DNA from: Bacteroidales bacterium
GTDB taxonomy: Bacteria; Bacteroidota; Bacteroidia; Bacteroidales; P3
Reading direction: 5' to 3'
Assembly (NCBI GenBank): GCA_031286005.1
Contig: JAITVC010000112.1
Coordinates: forward strand, 1 to 7,338
DNA: 7,338 nt
The stretch's first letter is position 1, and each line of letters opens with the position of its first letter. Made by a program: the position numbers and the translations under genes. Of this stretch, positions 1 to 5,363 are shown piece after piece. The notes below the pieces were generated by a model that did not search any database, had not been told where the DNA came from, and saw only the letters and a program-made list of their open reading frames with translations.

Positions 1-690
1 GAGCGCGCAATCATCAATGCAGCCAAGATTTCTTATGATTTGAAAGATTATGAACAGGCGTTGAAATTGTATCAACAGTTGGCTGAATACTCCGAACATA
101 CGCCCAATATCAACATGGCGATTATCGCTGTGATGCGTTGCCAAATCCGTTTGGGTAAGGATAGCGATATTGTGAAATCTGCACAAAATGTGTTGGCTTT
201 GGCCTCTCTGACTGATGATGTGAAAGATGAAGCCAATCATGCCATCGCTGTTTCGGCACAGCGGTTGGGCGAGGATGATTTGGCCAAAGAAACCTTTGAC
301 AAACTGTTGAACTCGAAAAATAGTGAATATGCTGCGCAAGCCCGTTACTATGACATCGAAAAATTGTTTGTGGCTCAAAGTTACGACACCGCAGAAAAGA
401 AGATATTTGAGTTTATCAGTGAAACCCCATCGAGCGACTATTATTTGGCGAAATCCTACTTGCTATGGGGGGCCATTTATGCCGAACGCGGCAATTTCTT
501 GCAAGCCAAACAAACTTTTCAAAGCATTATCGACAACTATACCGGCGAAGATGATGTGATTGATGTGGCCAAACGCGGCTATCAAGACGTGTTGGATAAA
601 GAAGCCCGCCTCAAAGAAATGGAAGACGAAAAACGGGCTGCTGAAGCAGCGGTTGAAGAAGATATAATCCCTCTGCCAGATGAAATTTGA
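1..690 (+). CDS. TPR-repeat protein, C-terminal part (5' end outside window)
   Basis: The frame is open from the first base and ends at TGA 688-690, giving 229 residues, so the true start lies upstream. A TTG at 40 is only an internal Leu codon. The protein is almost all helical, with TPR-like helix pairs near residues 9-30 (YDLKDYEQALKLYQ), 77-102, 112-140 and 150-180 (WGAIYAERGNFLQAKQTFQ). It ends in a charged, probably coiled tail at 197-220 (KEARLKEMEDEKRAAEAA) and a short acidic end (IPLPDEI). TPR arrays bind other proteins; no catalytic motif is visible. Long TPR proteins encoded just ahead of a plug-less TonB-receptor-type barrel are, from my knowledge of Bacteroidota genomes, a recurring pair, and that arrangement is seen here. 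A periplasmic or outer-membrane assembly role is inference. The N-terminal signal or lipoprotein sequence cannot be seen. Confidence 0.85.
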   Translation, partial: ERAIINAAKISYDLKDYEQALKLYQQLAEYSEHTPNINMAIIAVMRCQIRLGKDSDIVKSAQNVLALASLTDDVKDEANHAIAVSAQRLGEDDLAKETFDKLLNSKNSEYAAQARYYDIEKLFVAQSYDTAEKKIFEFISETPSSDYYLAKSYLLWGAIYAERGNFLQAKQTFQSIIDNYTGEDDVIDVAKRGYQDVLDKEARLKEMEDEKRAAEAAVEEDIIPLPDEI

Positions 691-692
691 TA

Positions 693-760
693 GGTTCGAG
701 GTGCGTGGTACGGGGTAATGCTACGCCACAATGTACACCTCGCACCCAGTACCTCGCACC
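693..760. repeat. Heptameric inverted-repeat element, copy 1 (intergenic)
   Basis: It begins two bases after the TPR gene stop codon. The left arm (693-716) reads as 7-base units ggttcga, ggtgcgt, ggtacgg. The right arm (737-760), read on the other strand, gives ggtgcga, ggtactg, ggtgcga. The arms match at 18 of 24 positions, two further positions can form G-T pairs, and they enclose a loop of about 20 nt. The same heptamer family recurs at 3171-3261. It would be transcribed as a hairpin between two co-oriented genes, so it could stabilise or partly terminate the upstream message. It has no downstream U tract, so it is not a typical intrinsic terminator. Confidence 0.8.
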
Positions 761-763
761 TTT

Positions 764-786
764 AATTAACAAAAAATCCAAATAAA
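764..786 (+). promoter_or_regulatory. A-rich translation leader of the barrel gene
   Basis: The 23 bases before ATG 787 are nearly all A/T with A runs (aacaaaaaatccaaataaa), and no GGAGG-like site is present. A-rich leaders without Shine-Dalgarno pairing are common in Bacteroidota and support ATG 787 as the start. No clear Bacteroidota-type promoter (TAnnTTTG about 7 bases before a start point) was seen in 691-786, which fits read-through from the TPR gene. Confidence 0.4.
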
Positions 787-2592
787 ATGAGAAAAATACT
801 AATCATATTCGCAACAATTTTCTTTATAGGCACTCTGTTTGCTCAAACACACAACGAGCAAGTTACGGTTATTGCGCCTTATCAACCCACCGTGTTAGAG
901 GCTTACAAAATCAATATGAATCCGCAAACCATCGACAGCGCTTTGATGCCTCGTGCAGCACGCTATGATATTCTAAGCCGCAAAGTGATGACGAGCTTTG
1001 GCATCGACAATATCAAGCCTGCCAAAGTGGCAGGAGAGCCTATCTCTAAACTTTCGCCACTTTATGTGCGTGCCGGAGGAGGTAATTACAAAACAGCGTA
1101 TGGTGAAGTGTTCTACGGAAGCGAACGTTCGGAGAGATGGCAATATGGCGCACATCTCAAACATCGCTCGTCGCAAGGCACGTTTGACGATTACGAAGTG
1201 CCGTTTGATAATTCGGTAAATTTGGTTGAACTGTATGGCGACCATTATGGCGAAAAAGTATTGCTTTCGGCGAATTTCTATTACGACAGAAAACGTTACT
1301 CGTTGTATGCTGCACAGCCGGATTTTCTGCAATTTTCTCCATGGAATGCAGGTGGCAAGTTCTTGACCGATAAACTTTACAAACGGGTGTATAGCAACAT
1401 CGGCGGAAGTCTGGCCTTTGCGGATAATAACACCGACCCAAATAGCGTGAGTTATAGTGGAAAGTTGACCTTAAATGGTTTTGACGGACAAGATCCGCTA
1501 TCATCCGTGGGCAATGAATTTTCGGTAACATTTACCGGAAATGTGCATCAAACTATCGACTTTAACCACCCCATCTTTAATGAAACAACGGTTGGATTGG
1601 ATGCGACTATGGATTGGAATAAACTTGCGATAGACGAATTTACTTACTGGCAAGGTGATCAAGGATTTCTTGTTTCTGTTCCTTTTGGTAATGCAAGGAT
1701 GTTGAAATTTCGCCCATACGGGAAGGTAAATCTTTTGGGACACGATCTTTTGGTTGGCTTTAGAATTAATACGTTTGATGAATTTGATGGAGGAAATGCA
1801 AGAGTTAAAACGGCGTTGCAATTCGTGCCTACTATTCATGCCAAGTTTAACTTAATTGATAACTTGTTTGCTGTTCAATTTGGATTGGATGGCAATGTAG
1901 AGTATCCGACACAACGAAGTGCTGTAAACATCAATCCATTTTTATTGGAATGGAGACCGGAGACCGGGCTCTTTGAGCCGCAATTGCATCGAGAATATTA
2001 TTTGGGTTTGAATACGGCATTGAGCAAAACTATTGATTTTTCATTGAAAGGACAATTAGTATCGTATAAAAATTTGCTGAATTTTGATAATTATATAGTA
2101 CCAAGATCCATATTTTTGCCGAGATTTTCAGATCCATATTTTGAAGCTACGTTTCAAGACATCAACTGCTTTCAACTGCAAGCCGGTTTGAATTATCATT
2201 TGGATGAAAAAATTGCTGTTTCGGCTATGGCTCGTACCAACTTCTATGATAACGATATTCTCTACAAGCCCAAATATGAAGCCAATTTGACAGCTCGATA
2301 CAACATGCAGGATAAAATTATTTTGAAAACACAATTGTATTTTGCTTCGGAAATTTATTATCGTCCATATTTCGGCTCTATTTCACCCGGTCCTTCTTTG
2401 GGAGGTTCTTTACCCGATATTGAAAAATACAACCCAACAGTAGACTGGAACATTGGAGCTGAATACCGTTTCAACAAACAATGGGGCGCCTTCTTGGAAT
2501 TGAACAACCTCTTGAACCAACGCTCTTACGAATGGTGCAACTATGGGTCTTATCGGTTTAATTTCTTGGCGGGGATAACGTTTAATTTATAA
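787..2592 (+). CDS. Outer-membrane beta-barrel protein, TonB-receptor-like without plug domain
   Basis: 601 residues. The N-terminus is a signal peptide (MRKILIIFATIFFIGTLFA) with a likely signal peptidase I cut before QTHNEQ. Mature residues 20-60 hold EQVTVIAPYQPTVLEAYKI, a conserved-looking leader of plug-less TonB-receptor-type barrels in Bacteroidota. From about residue 85 to the end there are alternating aromatic/polar beta strands separated by turns rich in D, N and G. The C-terminus (LNNLLNQRSYEWCNYG, then FNFLAGITFNL) matches the last strands of TonB-dependent receptors and ends in a hydrophobic strand, as expected for BAM-inserted barrels. At 601 residues it is shorter than full receptors (usually over 700), and no plug domain, CarboxypepD-like N-terminal domain or SusD partner is present, so nutrient uptake is not shown. 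It lies 96 nt after the TPR gene and 18 nt before the next ORF, suggesting co-transcription. The middle of the gene is clearly more AT-rich than its ends. Confidence 0.85.
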   Translation: MRKILIIFATIFFIGTLFAQTHNEQVTVIAPYQPTVLEAYKINMNPQTIDSALMPRAARYDILSRKVMTSFGIDNIKPAKVAGEPISKLSPLYVRAGGGNYKTAYGEVFYGSERSERWQYGAHLKHRSSQGTFDDYEVPFDNSVNLVELYGDHYGEKVLLSANFYYDRKRYSLYAAQPDFLQFSPWNAGGKFLTDKLYKRVYSNIGGSLAFADNNTDPNSVSYSGKLTLNGFDGQDPLSSVGNEFSVTFTGNVHQTIDFNHPIFNETTVGLDATMDWNKLAIDEFTYWQGDQGFLVSVPFGNARMLKFRPYGKVNLLGHDLLVGFRINTFDEFDGGNARVKTALQFVPTIHAKFNLIDNLFAVQFGLDGNVEYPTQRSAVNINPFLLEWRPETGLFEPQLHREYYLGLNTALSKTIDFSLKGQLVSYKNLLNFDNYIVPRSIFLPRFSDPYFEATFQDINCFQLQAGLNYHLDEKIAVSAMARTNFYDNDILYKPKYEANLTARYNMQDKIILKTQLYFASEIYYRPYFGSISPGPSLGGSLPDIEKYNPTVDWNIGAEYRFNKQWGAFLELNNLLNQRSYEWCNYGSYRFNFLAGITFNL

Positions 2593-2610
2593 TACGCTCT
2601 GTCATTTCGC

Positions 2611-3927
2611 ATGCAAGTAATCACAAATATCCAAAACTTTCCACCCAATTTGCCCACAGCAGTAACCGTAGGTATTTTTGACGGTGTACACTTGGCACAT
2701 CAGTCTATTTTGGAAGAGTTGAAACAGAAGGCCAAAGCCTGTTCCGCAGCATCGGTTGTGATCACGTTCGACAAACATCCGTGCGAAGTGATTGCACCGG
2801 AACGCTATGGAAAAGATGTGTTTCTGCTGACGACCTTAGAAGAAAAAATCAAACTGTTCGAGCAAATCAATATTGATTACTTAGTCATATTGCCGTTTAC
2901 AAAAGAGTTTGCGGCCTTATCATATACTGATTTTATCGAAAATACAGTCGTAAACTACCTGCACCCCAAACTATTTTTAGTAGGTTTCAATCACAACTTC
3001 GGCAAGAATAGGCAAGGCAACTTCGAGATGCTGCAAGAATTAGCGAAGAAGCACCACTTTGAAGCCGAAATCTTTCCCGAACAGCAGTTTGAGAACAGCC
3101 AAGTGAGTTCTACGGAGATTCGGAAACTTATTCAGAACGGCGATTTTAAGAGAGCTGATGAATTACTGGGGCGAGGTGGCGATCTACGAGGTGCGAGGTC
3201 TGACAAGGCAAGCACTCAACCACAAAGCCCCCCCCGTACCCCGTACCTCGTACCTCGTACCGAAATACAAAAAAACATCTATCAGATACAAAACAGCATT
3301 CCTAATACAGTGAAGCTAATTGCCGTGTCTAAAACCAAGCCCATAGAAGACTTGGAAGAAGCCTATGCTGTTGGCGTGCGTGATTTCGGCGAAAATAAAG
3401 TGCAGGAATTAATTGGAAAATACGAGGCTCTACCCAAAGATATTCGTTGGCATTTTATCGGCCATTTGCAAACCAACAAAGTTAAGATGATTGCACCATT
3501 CGTGCATTTGATACATAGTGTGGATAGTCTAAAACTCCTAAAAGAAATCGACAAGGAAGCCCAAAAAAATAACCGTGTGATAGATTGTCTGTTGGAATTT
3601 TTTATCGCCGAAGAAGACACCAAATTTGGATTGGATTTGCAGGAGGCCGAAGAAATATTATCGGATGTGGGGACAAATGTGCGTATTTGTGGCGTAATGG
3701 GCATGGCCACATTCACGGATGACAAGGCACAAATCCGCAGAGAATTTAACACCCTACACGGCATATTTCAAACCTTAAAAGAAAAGTACTTTACAGATAA
3801 ACTGTATTTCAAGGAAATATCCATGGGCATGTCCGACGATTTCCCAATTGCAATAGAGGAGGGGAGCACGATGATCCGTGTGGGCAGCACAATTTTTGGA
3901 AAACGGAAAGTAAATGAAAAAATATAG
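2611..3927 (+). CDS. ribF'-yggS: Composite ORF: RibF FMN-adenylyltransferase domain fused to YggS/PLPBP-family protein
   Basis: 438 residues in one frame. Residues 1-187 are the FAD-synthetase half of RibF: nucleotide-binding GIFDGVHLAH (21-30), TFDKHP (52-57), LPFTKEFAALS (94-104), GFNHNFGKNRQGN (125-137) and SSTEIRK (166-172). The match stops at ADELLGR (182-188), where the riboflavin-kinase domain normally follows; that domain is missing. Residues 188-217 are low-complexity linker (PPRTPYLVPRT at 207-217) encoded by the heptameric repeat. Residues 218-438 are a full YggS-type PLP-binding TIM barrel: KLIAVSKTKP with PLP-lysine K241, FGENKVQE (259-266), HFIGHLQTNK (281-290), SMGMSDD (404-410) and GSTMIRVGSTIFG (418-430). 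YggS proteins buffer PLP in the cytosol. The YggS part has no ATG of its own: an ATA sits where a start would be expected (218-219), and GTG 3310 would lose the first helix. Activity of the RibF half is uncertain because its HxGH motif reads HLAH. A real fusion, a deletion scar and an indel or assembly artefact are all possible. Confidence 0.8.
   Translation: MQVITNIQNFPPNLPTAVTVGIFDGVHLAHQSILEELKQKAKACSAASVVITFDKHPCEVIAPERYGKDVFLLTTLEEKIKLFEQINIDYLVILPFTKEFAALSYTDFIENTVVNYLHPKLFLVGFNHNFGKNRQGNFEMLQELAKKHHFEAEIFPEQQFENSQVSSTEIRKLIQNGDFKRADELLGRGGDLRGARSDKASTQPQSPPRTPYLVPRTEIQKNIYQIQNSIPNTVKLIAVSKTKPIEDLEEAYAVGVRDFGENKVQELIGKYEALPKDIRWHFIGHLQTNKVKMIAPFVHLIHSVDSLKLLKEIDKEAQKNNRVIDCLLEFFIAEEDTKFGLDLQEAEEILSDVGTNVRICGVMGMATFTDDKAQIRREFNTLHGIFQTLKEKYFTDKLYFKEISMGMSDDFPIAIEEGSTMIRVGSTIFGKRKVNEKI
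3171..3261. repeat. Heptameric inverted-repeat element, copy 2 (inside the composite ORF)
   Basis: The right arm (3236-3261), read on the minus strand, is a clean run of ggtacga, ggtacga, ggtacgg, ggtacgg. The left arm at 3185-3199 (tacgaggtgcgaggt) pairs with 3245-3259 over 15 bases with a single G-T pair, leaving a loop of about 45 nt; similar but decayed sequence extends back to about 3171. It belongs to the same family as 693-760. It encodes the linker between the RibF-like and YggS-like domains and lies exactly at the domain boundary. Confidence 0.8.
3228..3235 (+). other. C8 homopolymer in the fusion linker
   Basis: Eight consecutive C bases lie in the loop of the repeat, inside the ORF (codons for Ser-Pro-Pro-Arg around residues 206-209). 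A second run, A7, is at 3269-3275. A one-base change in either would disconnect the YggS half from its only good start codon at 2611. Such tracts are known slippage sites and also common places for sequencing indels. Confidence 0.7.
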
Positions 3928-4070
3928 GATACCTTGCATTTCAAATATTTTTCGTGTCTTTGCCAATTCAAATGTGTATGAGGAATTGAAATCTCGCTTT
4001 CCATCCGTACGGCGACGGAAAGATAATGAATAGTGGCTTCGACGGAGGTTCTCCGAGTGTCTCGCAACAT

Positions 4071-4304
4071 GCTTTTAGAGTCGGTTTCGAGATGCTTTTG
4101 CCTCGCTTACCACTCTTTTAGTGTCTCACGAGGGTCTTTTAGTCCCTCAAACGATGCTTTTAGAACCTTTTTTGTAACTCTTTTAGTCTGCCACACCACT
4201 CTTTTAGTAGGTCAAGCGATGCTTTTAGTCTCTTGAACGATGCTTTTAGCCCCTTGAACGATGCTTTTAGTCCCTCGAACGATGCTTTTAGTGAGTGTCG
4301 GCAT
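4071..4304. repeat. Tandem array, about 11 units of 21 bp, core gcttttag/tcttttag
   Basis: The cores start at 4071, 4094, 4114, 4135, 4156, 4179, 4200, 4221, 4242, 4263 and 4284, giving steps of 23, 20, 21, 21, 23, 21, 21, 21, 21 and 21. The best units (4221-4283) read gcttttagtccctcgaacga plus a final t, with one or two changes; units further left are more diverged, and a half-decayed unit may precede 4071. Units are contiguous with no spacers. Each carries a T4 run at the same helical phase, since 21 bp is two turns of B-DNA, which suggests intrinsic curvature or a protein-binding array. Its function is unknown. Confidence 0.85.
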
Positions 4305-4322
4305 AAGATTAGTGAGAATTAA

Positions 4323-4348
4323 CCCTTTTACCTTTTAACCTTTTTACC
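4323..4348. repeat. Short pyrimidine repeat (ccctttta-type, about 8-bp period)
   Basis: Three imperfect units (ccctttta, ccttttaa, cctttttacc) end two bases before the ureohydrolase stop codon. On the minus-strand transcript this is a purine-rich, A-run sequence right after the stop, with no hairpin. It is a simple repeat of unknown role. Confidence 0.5.
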
Positions 4349-4350
4349 CC

Positions 4351-5349
4351 TTAGACTCTCGCCATTAAGCAAAGTTTATAAAGCACTCTCGCTCCCACAT
4401 TCGCATCCCATTCATCGGCTGCAATGCCCACTTCACAAAGGTCGAAACCGATAATCGTTCGTCCGGATTGGTGCAGAAGTTTGATTAAAAAGATGGCCTC
4501 ATTATAACTCAAACCGCCGGGCACAGGCGTTCCGGTATTCGGACAATTTTCGGGCGAAAGCGCATCAATATCAAAACTGACATAAACATTTTGCGGCAAC
4601 TGCTGAATGATAGAGGCGCATTGCTCTTTCCAAGTGTAGCCCGAAAAAGCGGCTTCCTTTAACGCAAAATCATTGAATTGCACCACACGCTCATCGCCAT
4701 TTACCAAGTCAATTTCATCTTGACACAGATCCCGAACGCCGACTTGCACCAACTTTTTCACGGAAGGAAGTTGCAACGCATTATACATAATGGATGCATG
4801 CGAATATGTAAACCCCTCGTAGGCCTTGCGTAAATCGGCATGAGCATCGAAATGTAGGATTCCAAAATCATCGTAAACATCCGAAAGTGCCTGAATATAG
4901 CCCAACGGTGAACTGTGATCGCCACCAATCAAACCAACTTTCTTTCCGTTGTCAAGATGCGATTTGCAAAGGGCATAAACATAGTTATTGACGACCTCGC
5001 AGGCTTTATTGATGGATTCCAAAACCTTTTCGTCAGCGGGCTTTCCGCATTCCAAATCGGCAATCAATTGTTCGGAAAGTTTGCGGTAGGTCTTATTGGC
5101 ATCCACAATTTTCTGACTCAACACTTCGGTGCCAATGCGGGTTTCCCAAGCATGATCCACATCGAAATCGAAGAAATCCAATTGCAACGATGCGGCTTTT
5201 ATCGCCTCCGGTGCATTAGACGTTCCAGCACGATAAGACGTCGTAACATCCCATGGTACAGGAATTAGTACAATTTCGCTTTCCTCAACAGAGTCGGGGA
5301 ACCCGAAATAATGACCGTTAGTAATGGCAATATCATTAGGATTAAACAT
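4351..5349 (-). CDS. Ureohydrolase (arginase/agmatinase/formimidoylglutamase family), substrate unassigned
   Basis: 332 residues, close to the family norm of about 300-350. All binuclear metal-site motifs are present: GGDHSS (H145), DAHAD (D168, H170, D172) and SFDID (D260, D262). H184 in YSHAS and E306 in FDLCEV sit where arginases have their catalytic His and guanidinium-binding Glu. The family hydrolyses a guanidino or imino C-N bond, usually releasing urea (or formamide in HutG), with two Mn ions or, in some members, Ni. The N-terminal motif PVPWDVTTSYRAGTSNAPEAI (split here as PVPWDVTTSY and RAGTSNAPEAI) and the helical segment at about 80-135 resemble the 'agmatinase family' proteins of Bacteroidota more than classical arginase. 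No speA, hut or hypA/hypB-like partner is in the window. There is no signal peptide, so it is cytosolic. It starts 14 nt after the PorE-like gene and is probably co-transcribed with it. A competing ATG four bases upstream opens only a 3-codon frame (MYV, 5353-5342) overlapping the start. Confidence 0.85.
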   Translation of the reverse strand: MFNPNDIAITNGHYFGFPDSVEESEIVLIPVPWDVTTSYRAGTSNAPEAIKAASLQLDFFDFDVDHAWETRIGTEVLSQKIVDANKTYRKLSEQLIADLECGKPADEKVLESINKACEVVNNYVYALCKSHLDNGKKVGLIGGDHSSPLGYIQALSDVYDDFGILHFDAHADLRKAYEGFTYSHASIMYNALQLPSVKKLVQVGVRDLCQDEIDLVNGDERVVQFNDFALKEAAFSGYTWKEQCASIIQQLPQNVYVSFDIDALSPENCPNTGTPVPGGLSYNEAIFLIKLLHQSGRTIIGFDLCEVGIAADEWDANVGARVLYKLCLMARV

Positions 5350-5363
5350 ACATATAGATTTTT

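Larger units (their letters stand above)
3928..4350. other. Gene-free convergent intergenic region
   Basis: 423 bases lie between the 3' ends of two converging genes. At 3928-4055 there are only weak inverted repeats: caattc/gaattg (3964-3969 with 3983-3988), ctttcc/ggaaag (3997-4002 with 4017-4022) flanking the palindrome ccgtacgg (4005-4012), and cggag/ctccg with a 3-base loop (4043-4055). None is followed by a convincing T run, so no intrinsic terminator is called. From about 4056 the region is filled by the 21-bp array and then a short CCTTTTA repeat. The small open frames here show no protein-like composition. Confidence 0.75.

Noticed and set aside
693..760. Insertion sequence or MITE with target-site duplication
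   Set aside because: Inverted arms are present, but no flanking direct duplication or transposase sequence can be seen in either copy; the arms are built of tandem heptamers rather than defined terminal repeats.
973..1531. Overlapping minus-strand open frames of 119 and 124 codons
   Set aside because: They are shadows of the barrel gene, with no domain, no start context and incompatible overlap.
787..2592. SusC-type polysaccharide uptake receptor
   Set aside because: No plug domain, no SusD-like partner and no glycoside hydrolase gene nearby; 601 residues is too short for SusC.
3997..4022. Possible intrinsic terminator (ctttcc/ggaaag with inner ccgtacgg)
   Set aside because: The stem is only six bases with mismatched internal loops, and no T run follows on either strand.
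4033..4236. 67-codon open frame across the intergenic region
   Set aside because: It is produced by the 21-bp repeats, whose length is a multiple of three, and ends at a TGA inside a unit. The peptide is repetitive (LLV) with no protein-like features.
4071..4304. Possible CRISPR array
   Set aside because: Units are contiguous 21-mers without unique spacers, and no cas gene is present.
4351..5349. Firm assignment as agmatinase (speB), formimidoylglutamase (hutG) or guanidine hydrolase
   Set aside because: Family motifs are shared by all of these, and the neighbourhood gives no pathway partner, so only the family is called.
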